In this document: piece after piece, positions 23,626 through 35,913 of the stretch
How the letters are laid out: each line of letters opens with the position of its first letter
How positions within the stretch are numbered: position 1 is the stretch's first letter
Assembly (NCBI GenBank): GCA_963565915.1
Contig: OY751487.1
Location: 4,340,001-4,404,000 of the forward strand
DNA length: 64,000 bases
DNA from: Entoloma clypeatum
Lineage: Eukaryota > Basidiomycota > Agaricomycetes > Agaricales > Entolomataceae
Reading direction: 5' to 3'
Program-made: the position numbers and the translations under genes
The notes under the pieces: generated by a model
Told to the model about the DNA's origin: nothing
Database searches by the model: none
The model's input: only the letters and a program-made list of their open reading frames with translations

Positions 23626-25560
23626 TTATCCCACAAGTTTAGCCAGGGTCTTCCTTAGCACCCGCCTGTCATCTTCTCTCGTAATTCGCATATCTTCAGA
23701 CACCCTACCCTCTGATAACTCGTCGTTGAGGTGTACTGTAGGAAAGAACACCTCTCCATCTTTGCCACCCCAATCGAAGTCGATCAACATCATAGAATCT
23801 CCTTTACAAATGATATTCGAATCCCGCAAGTCACCGTGGAGAAGACCTTTTGCGTGAAAGTTGTCCACGAGCTGCTGAAGCTCATCTATCCAACGGTCTC
23901 GGTGGGCAGACAGCAGGTCTGCGTGGGTGATTGGGACGCCAGACTCGACATATTCCATAGCCACAGCATACCACGAACCAGGAAGTCGTTCGAATGCAAG
24001 AATTCGCGGTGCATGACCTGATTTGGGGCAAAAGTCGTGCAGCTCGATCGAGTACTGCCAGGAAAATTTCACGAGAATGAGTTCCTTGTCGACACCCGGC
24101 ATCTCCGCGACGTACAAGAAGCGGTATGGTTGTCTGTCCGGAAAGAAGCATCGAATGTCAAAAGTGAAATAGTCACCAGGTGAAGGTGGGTATTTGGCTA
24201 ATTTGGAAACCGCCGGCATATAACGTTCAGAGGTTGGGATCGGTGGAGGGAGATTGCTTAAAAGTTTCTCGGCATCTTGGAGAATATGAGCTTGGAGTAC
24301 GGACGCTGCAGTGAAGGCCGAATAGAGGGATATGCGGTCGCGACCATCAGTATGCATGACAGCGTCGGTGTCAGACGAACAAGCCTAAAGCGATGGTTGA
24401 TCGCGACGACAGCATAGAACGTGATATGACATCCTAAGGATATTAGGTTGTCAAATAAGCTTGAAATACTGGGGAATACAACTCACCAACGATGGTCAGG
24501 CCGACGCAAGGCACCCTCCACCGTAGATAGAGCTCTCGGCGGGCATTGACCACTCCCTTCGCATTCAGACGCGCGACGTAAGACGTAAGCTCCACCTGAG
24601 GAAGTGTGCTGATTCCTGTTATGCAGTTTTTAAACACTACAACCACTGTTCCAGCGCCAAAATTCATAATATTATGGCTGTCGCTTCTGACGGAACCGAT
24701 GGCGGGTGGGTGAAGCAAAAAAGCTTCGTTACCCTCATGGGCCGAGGTGAGGGGTGATACGGCTGCGTCCCTCCGGTGATTTTCTTCTTGGAAGTATCCA
24801 TTCATCCTGCTCGCAAGGTCATCCACCGCCTTCCGAAACATTAACATCAGCCAAACCAGGAACATCGTCACGACCGTCCATGATATCAAGGAAATGTCCA
24901 AAACCTTCATAAAGAAGAGGAATGGGTGGAATGTCGGCGTCTTCTGGTGCTGGACGGTCGTCCAAGATCTTCTCAGAGGGTTCCTGTTGGATCTGCTCGT
25001 ACGTCGCCTGTTTCGCTATTTCTGACGGCGCACTTGTAACAATTCTAGCCCGTTTGAGACGGTCGAAAAAGTCTTCCGAATGCGTGCGTTTCTGTCGAAA
25101 TTCTAAAGGGCCTTGAGGGAAGGAAGTAGGAATTGTGACGTTAACGTACTGAATACCACCAAAACCCTGTCTTGGCTTCCGTCCGATTCCAAATACGAAA
25201 CAAAGCGCCCAGGATGACAGTGGGTAGTCTGGAAGAGAAAGTCGTCGATCTGACCGATTTGCTCTCGGACTTGCTGTAGTGTTCGATTGGAGAAGTCCGC
25301 GGTCTGGTCATTGGACTGTGTAGTTTGTTTCAAAACTTGTAAGGGAAAGAAGACAAATTCGGAAAGACCTTGTATACATCAACGTGGAGCCCCTCTTTAT
25401 TGCAGTCCTTGATGCGGCAGATGCGGCAGATGTGTTGGGTGGCATGGTCGTACAGGTCTTTCATCTTCTCATTGGGATAGATGCAGCAGCGTCCCACGGT
25501 GGAGACATCATAGGCGCCGCTGTTGTGCTGTTGAACCAAGGTGTAGGTGATCGCAACCAT
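23626..25560 (-). pseudogene. Kinase-like protein, reading frame broken at two places
   Basis: An Agaricomycete kinase-like gene. The 3' exon (24357-23626) encodes a C-lobe with HGDLRDSN as catalytic loop and LIDFDWGG as metal-binding motif. Upstream segments encode a domain with CRICRIKDCN, a Glu/Arg-rich linker (RQKRTHSEDFFDRLKRARI), IPLLYEGFGHFLDIMDGRDDVPG, and AIGSVRSDSHNIMNFGAGTVVVVF. The frame is lost twice: near 24833, where the codons after NVSE run into TGA while the continuation (KAVDDLASRMNGYFQEE) is in another frame, and near 24357, between LTPTLSC and DGRDRISLYSAF. No splice sites rescue either. The start (25560) is approximate. Assembly error is the alternative to real decay. 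Confidence 0.65.
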
Positions 25561-25851
25561 TTGGCGCGGGGACCTAGAGTCTGAGTTTGAGGGCAGCCTT
25601 ATGAGACCCGCTCCACACATCCGAAACTCGAGGAGCTGCCATATGCAAACGCGACCTGTGGACGGACCCAAGCAGAACTGGCAGGGCTTCAGCGCCATGG
25701 CATGGCCAGTCCAAGAAGGAGGTAGGAAGGAGGCACCACGCTGAAAGAGATCACATGGTCGCGCCTCTTTCGCGTTGCTGCCCTTTCCTGCTTGCATCAT
25801 TGCCAAAGGTGTTACATTCACTCATTACTCGTATGGTAATCTTGGATCGCA

Positions 25852-28800
25852 ATGCTATTGCTGGGCGACCTTGACCTTCACGAAGATCACCCACTAGTTT
25901 CGGAACTTTCAAGTTTACGGAAAGCTGTCGCGCATTTCCAGGCATGCGATATCTGACTCCACTGCCACTGCGCATCTGATAGCTTTCTTCGAAAGGAAGA
26001 AGCTCACAGCTCCTCTATCAAACTCCAAGGCCATTCTTTAGCCTCACAAGAGGCACAGGAGCGCACGAACTACCTGGAGCAAGAGAATGCTTCCCTCAAA
26101 TCGGAGCTGTCCATCCTTCGAGGGAACCCGCACCCGGATTCTGCCCCACAAGCTCATCCCGCAGTTGCACAGGTGCAACAGTTGACACTGTCTCTCCGTA
26201 GACTTTCCGACAAATTTTCCTTGACAGAGAAGGCGCTCTTGGAACGTACGACCCAGCTTGCGATTGTCACGAGCGATATCTCGAAGGCGAAGCTCGCAGT
26301 CGACGGCGCTTATGAGTTAGCCGCACGAACGCGTGGACGGGAAGAAGAGGGGAAGTCGAATGAGCTGATGCTGGAAATGAAGTTGAAGACTGCAGAGGAG
26401 GCTGCGAAAATGTCCGACCTGGTTGTGCGGGAATATGCTGCTCTGGTTCGATCTCTGGAGGTAAAATCTGGTGCTCGTCAGAATGGACATTCTCGCTCGG
26501 TATCGTCTCTTCATTCTGGTGAAGACACAGCAGTCCAGGGTGCCGTGACGCTCAAGGACAGTCTGGCTGAAGGGAAAGTGGGACTACAGCGGCTACTCGC
26601 TGAATTTTCTACCGCTACAGAAAGGTTGCAAGCTGAGCTTCTCCAGGCGCAAGGAGAATTAGCTGTTTCCAAGAGCAAAAGCGATGCTGAGAAGAAGAAT
26701 CTGGATCAACATCTTGCGGAGCTAGCAAAAGCTAGATTTGAACTGGAGCGTTCGAAGCTCGATGATAACAGTGCAGCAAAAATGGTCCCAAGATATATGT
26801 AAGTGAGATATCCATCCAACCCGTATATTCCACCTGATTCCAACGAAGGAAATTCTCGCAGCAATCGACGGACACACTTCAAGAGGCTTTGAAGACATTG
26901 GCGATCCGCCACAAGGCAACTTCGGACACCCTCTATGATCAGGTTTCACTCCTCTCTTCCCAGGTTCAATTCTATAAGGCTCAGATCAAAGATATCTCCC
27001 GATTGCTGGACGAACTCACTGTGGAGGTTATGAAGGAGAGCTATGGACGACGACGAGAAGTCGCGCTGAGACTACGGATGATCAATCGGGAGGAGAAGAT
27101 CAGAGAGGATCTAGAACGATGGATACGGCGTGCGGAAGAGGGTCTCGCCCGTGATGCTGGCAATGGGGAAATCATATTGGAGAAGATGATCGCAGATGCC
27201 CGTACATCCCTCTCCGAGACTCTTGATGGCGTGTCTAGTGATTCTCCAGGGCCTCTCGCCGGCTCGATAGTGGTCCAAAATGCGTTTGATGCCCTCGTAA
27301 CGGAATTGGAGCACGAAAAGGCGCGGAGACTGGAATATGAAAAGGCGTATGCATCGAGTCAACCGGGATCTCACAAGAAATATAGAACGCAGAAGGATGT
27401 GGACGGAAATGCATCCGAGCCTACAATACCTTCGACGGAGACTTCTCTGTCAACTACGGTCGATGAAGGAGCTAAGCTGCCTCCTGCCTCGAATGATAGT
27501 TTCTCGTCAAAACCTTTACCCACAGAGCCTATATTGACAGATCTTGAATCGTCACCTGAACATTACTTATTACCAGGGCCGCCTTCCCTTCCGGAATCCA
27601 CCTCGCAAGATACCCTTCTAGCTACAGAGCCTGTCGCAGACAGCCAATTGAATGCCCGTGATATGAGAACAAATGGAAGAACAGAAACCTTTTCTCTCAC
27701 TCCCCCACCTGCGCCACGGCCGGTATCATCTCTGGCAGCTTCCCTACCACAAGATGGCGAGATATCAGAGTCCAAAACAACAGCGGTGCCTTCAGTTACC
27801 ATCATACCCTTGGAACAACCTATAGAGCATCAAGAGTTCGAGAATGATGGCAAGCCCTTGACTGCACAACTCCCTCCTCTAGATCTGGGGAGCGATTCCA
27901 ACGAAGTCAACAGCCCTCTTCCTCCTCTTCCACAGTCCGGAGCTCCTACAGAAGGAGAGGATAATAACGAGCTTATAGTCACGGATTTAACGACTAACAC
28001 AAATACTGGTTCTATACCCAAGGAACAGATACCTAATGAACAGACTCCCAATTCCCAAACCGTACCTCTGGGCGAGAACGCCTTGCCTGAATCCAACGAC
28101 GGATTCTCACCAACCTCACCCTTGCAGGAAATTGCTAACCAACCACCTATCACGAATACGATACCTGATGTCCCCCATATTGACGTCCCCGAAGTTGCGC
28201 AACGGACTCCTCACCCACTTCTTGTGGATCTTGATAAAGCAAAACATCGTTATGATGACCTTCAGCGCGCCTTCCGCGATTGCTATCTAGCGCTCGAGAG
28301 GCTCAAGGAAAGTCTATCTACGACCGTCGATCCCACCTCCCCCCGTGTTCGAAATGGTCCCATCCCAAATGACATCCTTCGCACTGCCGTCCAACGCCTG
28401 ACGGACTACACGGAGGATGTGCGAGTGGAGCTCGAGATCCAGACAGCGGATGAAGAGCTTATGACTCGTGGATTTGAGACCCTACTAGCCATTCCTGGAG
28501 CGCTTGCTTTCCCGATTCCTCCATTATCCTCCGACAGCAACCATGATGACGACATGGATGCTGAACCCAGCCAGTCAGAGTTGGAATCCCAAATTGAAGG
28601 TTTTATATCGGGTGAAGACGCGAGCATCCAAAAGGCGCACCGTAACTTCTCCCGCAAACTTGACGATATACAGCACGATATCGCGGCTCTGAAGCGCGCA
28701 GTCCACGACGCAGTGACTGGAGGACCACAGACACCTCCGGGCTCGGACGCCACGGAAAATGCGGGGAGCAACAGCTGGGTTTCGTGGATCCGAAGCCCAT

Positions 28801-29249
28801 CGACTCCCTCCAACCTCGGCTCAGCGGCGGCTTTGGGAGCACCCACTTTCGGGAACGTGATAACGAGCCCTCATTTGCGGCATTCGCCGTCGCTGAACTT
28901 CCCAACACATGCACACTCAGGGAGGAGGGTTTTCAGCGATGCGGCCGCTTTGAGGGACCCTTTGGCCAGTTTGGGGTTGAAGGTGCCAATGCCTAGCTTT
29001 GTCTCGCGCCAACAGCCGTCGACGATGCAGGTGCAGGCGCAGACTCCGCAGAGAGCGAGAACGGTGTCGACGATGTATATGTTGGGTCTTGGCGCACGTA
29101 GCCCGGGTTCGTCGTTTCAAGGCTCACCGGCATCGTTGCAGAAGATGCAGAGGAAGATGGAGCCCCCGCCGAGGCTGGAGTTGGATGGCGATGGGAATAG
29201 GAGGAACAGTGAAGGGGATGCAGGGGATGACGAGGAAGATGTGGAGTAG
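25852..29249 (+). CDS. Large coiled-coil protein of unknown function
   Basis: Three exons give 1,097 residues: 25852-25941, 25996-26798 and 26849-29249. The first junction uses a GC-AG intron (donor CAG/GCATGC, 54 bp, in-frame TGA inside); without it the frame stops. The N-terminal half is long heptad-rich coiled coil (ERTNYLEQENASLKSELSIL, KFSLTEKALLERTTQLAIV, SQVQFYKAQIKDISRLLDEL). The second half is a Pro/Ser/Thr-rich disordered linker, followed by another helical segment (LVDLDKAKHRYDDLQRAFRD) and a low-complexity acidic end. No catalytic domain is seen. It could be a scaffold of the cytoskeleton, spindle pole or nuclear pore; I do not recognise it. Confidence 0.8.
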
Positions 29250-29950
29250 ACGGATTGGATTCATGCATCGCGTTATCTACTATGATGTATGTTATGGAAT
29301 GAGCCTCTATAAGTTCACAATGATCTGGACGATCTCTAAGACGAAGCGAAAATACAACTTCATAAAGTCCATAGGTCCCACACTGGTAGGGATTGGTGCA
29401 TTGGCGTCAGAGTGCACTTGCAAATGGACGCCGCCAATTGCAAAGGCGGGCAGCAGCATGAGTACGTAACCCTTAGATGGTAAGCAGCACTACACAACAT
29501 TTGAAGTACACTGACAGCAATCGTCTCCCCAACATCTCCCACTTGACGAGGGTCCAATCCCTTCCGGACAGCGGCTATGCTCAAAGTCAACTTTAAATGC
29601 TTTTCAGTTCAGGCATCCTAGGTGACTCTGTAAGTGCCTAATGATGACTTGTTCTCTTTGCGGATACATGACAAGTCAGTACAGACGCCCACGACTTACT
29701 TAACAACGATCAGGATGGGGGCGAATTGCCCTTTGAGGTCGTTACAAGTGTACTGGCGACGGTATCCAAGGATGCATGCCGCACGGTCATCTCACTGACG
29801 GCCTGGCGAGGCGAAGACGGAATTCAATGGCTTTTGTTCACTATCTGGACGCGTCGCATCGTTGTCATTTGGGCCTTTCCGAGGTGACACGCTATTTAAG
29901 CTCGACATTTTCCTGGAATATCACAACGCGACTTCCCTCTACAATCTAAC
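29250..29950. other. Intergenic, possible gene fragments only
   Basis: About 700 bp. Minus-strand stretches reading AVRKGLDPRQVGDVGETI and PAFAIGGVHLQVHSDANAP (about 29400-29580) look protein-like and may be a decayed gene end, but the frame is short and no family is recognised. Confidence 0.3.
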
Positions 29951-32262
29951 ATGCCTCGCTCTTGCAACCCCCCCAAGCAGCCTGCTCGGAAATGTCAAGC
30001 ACGGTCACAGAAGGCTAGCCGTTTAAACCCGCATCCAGAACCTGCCAATGCGACATGCAGCGATGAGGAAATTATGGATCCGCGGGAGGCCGTCGAGGAG
30101 TTCTTCAGCTCAGCTCCACCCATTTTAGAGAAAGGAGAAGGCCACACAGATTCTCCGGGAACGCGACCGCCAAAGGACTTCGACATACATCTTCACCCCG
30201 ACTTGATTCTTCATCGTGTAGTCAACGTTCCTTTGATTACTTCTGACCTCCTCGCCATCGCGCAAGATGCACTCGACTCCTACATCGATCTCCCGCTCAT
30301 CCAGGGGTCGTTGTTCCCAACGGCGGAAAGGCGAGAAGCTGTTTACGAGACCGAAGTCGATCTGGAGCATATCAGGGTGGAAAAAGATATCCGACTGATC
30401 TACAACAAGACGACCGCTAGATTCTGTGAAGTGGTTGCTGGGACACTGGCTTTCCAGCTCCCTCAGTGGTCGGGTGATGGTTTGAATTGGACAATGTCCA
30501 ATGCGAACACGAGACACAGGACCGGCGAAGCTCAATGCGATGATCCAGGGATCGAACATATCCAGCGGAAAATACCCGCAGGGGCAAACGCGGATGGTTT
30601 CCTCAAGCTTCGGAAGAATAAACGCGGACGATACCCTATTCCAGAGGACGTTGTCCATAAATTCCCGGTACTGGCCGTCTGGGAATTCAAGAATATGAAT
30701 GCAGATTCGAAGGTCATGAATTCGATTGTTACTGAATTTTTAGCATGTGAGCGGTTTCCTTGGCAGGGTTGTGGCCTTGGAGAGGACTGCATATGCTTGC
30801 ACGAGACAATATGTTGTCGCACAGGTTTCGATGCAGAGGAGTCCATCTTCCCGCCCATTCCAGCCGCTGGAGACTCAATGAACGTCCAATATGTATCCGA
30901 TGTCTCTCCCACTCTTCCTGACAACACCTTCCTGGCCTTTCCAAGACATGTCCTGCAACAGGTAATTCTATTACTATCCGTCCAGCTGTATGCAGGCTCA
31001 TCCACTTGATAGGTTTGGGCTCAGGCCGTCAAACATGATGCGACGTACATGGTAATCCATTCAGGTAACTGTGAAATTATCTGTAAACGCAGCCGCGGGA
31101 AACAAACACTTTATCTCTCGAATGTCTTTCACGTTCACGATCCCAACTATTTCAAACTGCACACAGGGTTGTACATTGCAGCGCTTCGCGACGCGGAGCA
31201 ACGTGCCTTGTTGCTCAACCATAACCGGCCTCTTCCGCATCGTTGGACCTTTTGTGATCTATTGGACGTATCAGGAGAGGTGAGCATATGCTTTTGCTAT
31301 CAAGCTATTCAGTGAACATTTGGATAGGAACTTCAGGGACGCATTAGGCACCTGTCTCGCTCTCGGGACTTGCTTTCAATGTGTCAAGTCGATGTACAAT
31401 CAGGTCGAGATCACTTCATCCCCAATTCGCTCTACAAGAGGGATTCTCCGAGCCCCCTTCCGGTTGTGATCGCCCCGGATAATCTTGTCAAAATTCAGAT
31501 ATACGGAACCGCTGTTAAGGCCACCATCATGAAAGGATCACTCCGACTTCCGGGAGTATCTTTCCGCGGAGTCCCGGATGCTAGAGCCTCTGTTTTGGTC
31601 AAAACTGCGGAAGGCAAGGCTGATGTAGAAGCTTTGAAATACGAATACAAGGTTCATGTCGACTTGAACCAGGAAGGTGTCAAAGGAATTGCCAAAATCA
31701 TCGGTTTCTATGAACACCGGAACCTGAAAAAGAACGGCGACGAGGCCATCGATGCGGCTTTGGTCATGGAAGATTTAGGGAGGACAGTGGCTCAATATCA
31801 TCAGGACGGACATAAAATACCGTTTCTATCCCGGGCCCAATTGTAGGTATTCATAATGCTCTGATTAGATTCATAGAGTCTAACCCTTTGATATCTAGAA
31901 ACCAGTACCAAGGAGTTCTACATGAGATACATAGATGCGGATACACTCACCGTGGATTGACCTTTGAAGCGCTTTGGATTCGAGGAGAGAGAGATTCCTG
32001 CGATGTGTCGCTCGCGGGGTTTGCGGCTGCCGTCCATAAATCGCGTTGCGGACCACTGGATCATTCCAGGAGTATTCGGGAAGACCAGGAGAAACTTCTT
32101 CAGCTGGTACCAAATCTCCTTACACGCAAGTTGGTGGATGAAGAGCCCAACGGACCAGCCAATCACAACGGAGTTCGTTCCAAGTCTGAACCTCTTCTCG
32201 GCTCTCGGCCTTCCAAGTTAGCTAGAGATATACATATTGGAAAGGTAGAGTATTTAGTGTAG
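29951..32262 (+). CDS. Kinase-like protein with degenerate catalytic motifs (pseudokinase) and an N-terminal EFK-containing domain
   Basis: Four exons and an intact frame of about 720 residues, starting MPRSCNPPKQPARKCQARSQ, a basic N terminus. The middle segment AVKHDATYMVIHSGNCEIICK aligns with AVEDDSTFIVLHSGNFERIGF of the neighbouring FunK1-like gene, so the genes share architecture. The kinase N-lobe keeps a lysine in ASVLVKTAEGK. In the C-lobe the loop is YTHRGLTFEALWI: the catalytic Asp is Gly and the Asn is absent. The DFG position reads SLAGFAAAV, without Asp. It should therefore not phosphorylate. The N-terminal domain contains FPVLAVWEFKNMN, reminiscent of the E-x-K motif of PD-(D/E)xK nucleases, but the preceding Asp is not certain. 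Tail-to-tail with 32610-34966. Confidence 0.75.
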
Positions 32263-32609
32263 TTGAAGTACGAGAGTAAGTGCCACCTCTGGCACCAGAA
32301 ACCTTGCAATGGGCATACATACAGAAGTTGGACAGAGTCTCCATCACTCAATCTGAAGGATCTCATCCACAAGGCCCTTGTGACAAGGGGTAGCACGTCA
32401 ATGTGAGCGCGTGTGCGTGGGGAGCGCCATCAAAGAAGAATTGAGGAACGACAAATTGTTTTCGAAATGAAGGGGCGTCTGAGCTGGACGAGCGGGTGAG
32501 GGGGGGAGTGTATCAATGTCGCAGCCAATAGCGAACTTCGAAGAAAGACGTCGCTTCCGGGAAGTACCGTTTCGCCTAAACCCTAAAAATACCATGTTGT
32601 GTCCAATGA
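32263..32609. other. Convergent 3' intergenic region
   Basis: 347 bp between the stop codons of the pseudokinase and of kinase paralog B; no gene seen. Confidence 0.5.
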
Positions 32610-34966
32610 CTATTCTGTTCCATCCACTGAGCTTTCAAGCGGAGAGTGGGACCTGGGGTGTGATCGCAGACTAGGCCTGTCACCTGGAGGATAATACTTT
32701 CCATTCAGGAGATCCAATAAATGTTGAAATTCACGTTCCCGAGAACCCTCGCTGGCGTCAAGATCGGCTCTATCAAAGTCGATAATGGCCACAGCACCAT
32801 CATCATCAACAACCATATTTTCAGGCCTAATATCACGATGTCGAACACCAGCGCCGTGGATGTTTTTGATTACATCGACGAATGCGGCACTAAGAAAAAC
32901 CATTATTCAAACGTCTGTAAAGCCGCAGTAGATTCGAAGACCAACCGTTGCGATTGTGGTATAACGAAGTTAATATCATTTCTACGAGATTGGCGATCCA
33001 GTACGCAGACTCCGACATTATTCATTACAAGTGCCAAAGTGCGGGTTTCTACGTCTTGAAACAGGCCAAGGATAGTTGGTATACCTTTTACTTTTGAAGC
33101 CATGAGGTGCTGATATACGGCAAATTCGTGGCGTAATCGCTTCCGCGGTTCAACGTCAAAAGCGAGCTTGATGACAATGTTATCGTGACGTAGGGTAGTC
33201 CCGTCGGAGGTAGGAAGCTCGACAGTGGCGGTATGGCAAGCACCAGTGGCGCCTGTTGCGATCTCAGATCCGATTGTAACTGAAAGATATTCAGCTGGTG
33301 CGTAGCTCTTCTTTTCCGTTGACGGCCGCCCAACGCGCAAGAAAGAAGCTGGTGCTGGCGAATTGAAGACCCCCTTTTGAATACGTATAAGAGCCAGATC
33401 CCGACTTCCAGCCTTTTCCAATATGTTCTGGCATAGTTTGGTCATCTGCCAAGTAGCATATAGACGTGAAGGGTTACCTCGAAGTTCTGCTTCTCCTGCA
33501 GCTTGATGGCCGCTTCCTTTGATAAGTAGGCCCTTGTCTTTGGGTGTTTCCTTGAAATGCACTCGGAAATCGACAATCTCCTTTTGCGAGTCGCTTTCTC
33601 AAGCTGTTCTTGTTCAACTTGTTGGCGAGTTCGCTGGAGAGCATCCTCAATAATCGACATAAATAACCCAATGTGGGTTTTCCCGTAGGCAGGATCCGTG
33701 CATTTCGTAGCATCGATCATGTCAGAGAGGAAGAGCGTCCCTGTAGCCCGATGTCGAAAACCTATCCGTTCAAAGTTTCCGCTATGCAAAACTATAAATG
33801 TGGAATCATCCTCGACCGCGCACACCCAGGCCTGTGAGATGTTGCAGGAAATTGGATAAAGCGAGGGAAAAGTCGCTTACGTGCTGGATCAATGACGCCG
33901 AGACTGAACTCGGATGTCCTGAAGGTACATCCAAGGACGGGAGAACAACGCTGGTCCACTCAGACGCCTGATGACGCCTTGCCGTCCCAGGAGACAAGAG
34001 GGGTTTCCGAGATTTTTTTCCTGGCTGTTTAACCTCGTCATTACAATCTTTCTTGACTGAATGTTTCGCAAGGATGCGACTGCTACGCCGAGGCGCGGTA
34101 TCACGCCGATCGTCAGCACGAATACGGCCATCCACACTGACATCCACCGTGGTGCTGACCGGATTTTTCGCTGCGGTATAAGAAGCTACAGAAACACCCC
34201 AAGGGGTCATAAGTGCATCCTGAGAACGAGGAATACCTTCGTCGGTTACTTTATATCCAGTTGTAAGGGGTTGCCGAAACGAAAACATTTCCGGAGTCGC
34301 AAGGTCATCCATTGCTCTCAAGACGCCCTCGGCTTCTTGGGTTGCACACAATACTTGCCAAGTGGCCAGCCTCGGGAACCTCTTCTGAGTCTCCTTCAAA
34401 TCCCGTTGGAGAGCTTCGTCTATGGAGTCCAAGACATTGTGACGCGATGATGGCGCAAAGAGAAGTTCCGGGGCGAATGCTTCATCCAGGGAATAAAAAT
34501 CTCGCTCCCTGGTCTTCCTGACTTTGATCCATCTCAGAACCGTCAACCATTTTGGGCAGTTGATATGCAACGAGAACATGGAGGCAATTCGTGGACCAAA
34601 ATAGCCAGCTGCACTTCCATACGCTTCGGCAACAAAACGTGCGTCAATTGCAGGGCCCTCTTCGAGTTGTGAGGTGCAATATTCTAGTGCAGGGAACAAA
34701 TTCTTGGGTAAAACCCGAGGTAAGGATATTTCTTGTTCTTTGACGTCCTTCAATACACGCTCGACGGGTTCGGAGAGGTGCAGAGGGAGCAGTGCATTGA
34801 TCACAATCCTGTTCAGTGCCAACCGTTGGTCGACATGTTTGTCGTAGAAGGAAAGCGGCGCCAGTGTAAGTGATTCGGCAGAAGGATCGGCGGCTAATGG
34901 CTCTGGCTTGTAGTCGAATAAAAGATGAAGTTCGTGGCCGAGGTTTTCGTCCCCAGTCCATTCCAT
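32610..34966 (-). CDS. FunK1-like fungal protein kinase (paralog B), complete
   Basis: Complete gene of about 770 residues starting MEWTGDENLGHELHLLF. The N-terminal region has no known domain but is conserved with paralog A where both are visible (PLTTGY...ALMTPWG). A basic segment, RRSSRILAKHS, precedes an intron, then AVEDDSTFIVLHSGNFERIGF and a Lys/Arg-rich stretch. The kinase part has a beta-3 Lys in IVIKLAFD, then YQHLMASKVKGIPTILGLF, and the loop HRDIRPENM with IIDFDRAD. The penultimate intron (donor after CAACG, acceptor CTTAG/TGCC) restores the frame between PQSQR and AAFVDVIK. It ends LESSVDGTE. It is almost the same at the C terminus as paralog A, which ends LESSVDESE. Confidence 0.82.
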
Positions 34967-35179
34967 TTGTCGTGGATCAACTCATATCTCACTCGTTAGT
35001 ACATAGATCGTTTTCAACAATGGGGTTTCACACGTCACGTGTTAGGTCACGAGGTTGATATGCACGCCAGTCCTTCAAGCTTACACCGTCAAGATAAACA
35101 CTCGAAATTTCCGTCAAGTATTAAAATATCCAGGTTGCGATGGGGTTGCGACCTCGCATTTGTTGTTGTCTCAAGAATT
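34967..35179. other. Upstream region of kinase paralog B
   Basis: 213 bp between the paralog B start and the left inverted repeat of the next element. It presumably contains the paralog B promoter; no specific site seen. Confidence 0.4.
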
Positions 35180-35913
35180 GGCAATGACAGTGGATGACTT
35201 CCCGTAAGGTTTAGAATCCTAGATTATTTTCTAAATCGATAAGCGAGCGGAGTATGAATAATATAGGTCTAGGTTTCCAAACCATAAACACTTTTTTCAT
35301 CAAGGCCAATAAATCGAGCAAAATTGTTGTGCCGTTTCAACGAGATCACGTGTTAACAGTTCCGGAGTGATGAAGTATGTCTGTAGGTGGGTTCATGACA
35401 TTTCTCAACTTGTTGAGTACCGAGAAACCATTTTATAGATAGTATGTACTCGTTGCGCACATTTCTTTTATAACGTGTCTGGTCGGAGAATCCTGACATG
35501 GGGTTTAGCAGAGTTATTGAAGCATATGGGCCAAATGTAGGCTGGTTCATGGCTTTCCGGCTAAGGAAGATCATCTTAAGGTGCTATAAGTATTTTCTGT
35601 GTCATATGGGACCTACTACGGGCTTTGGAACGGGCTTTAGCTGTTGACAATAGAGCATCGCCATGAAGAGCGAGATCAGGAACTGGGGTCGCGGGCGATG
35701 AATATGCTGACAAACATTTAGAAACATAGGATTTGAACTAGACGAGGGGGGGGGGCATGTGTTCCAGATTAAAAGTCTAGAAGAGGGTGCAGTTCAAAGC
35801 CCGATGACAGGTGGGACCCATTTGGCAAGCGTGATCTCGGCTAACCTCGCTTAACTGGTTTAGAATCAATATCTAGGTTTCTAAACCTTACGGGAAGGCA
35901 TCCAGTCACTGGC
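35180..35913. mobile_element. MITE-like element with long terminal inverted repeats
   Basis: About 734 bp bounded by imperfect inverted repeats of some 70 bp: 35180-35250 against the reverse complement of 35845-35913. The best core, CTTCCCGTAAGGTTTAGAA, is at 35198-35216 and inverted at 35879-35897. No transposase frame lies between them. Inside, TGTAGGTGGGTTCATGAC (about 35380) and TGTAGGCTGGTTCATGGC (about 35536) form an imperfect direct repeat. A run of ten G is at about 35745. The target duplication and superfamily could not be settled. Confidence 0.65.

Noticed and set aside
29600..29640. GILGDS-like reading, as in a GDSL hydrolase start
   Set aside because: Only one short motif, stops nearby and none of the other SGNH blocks follow.
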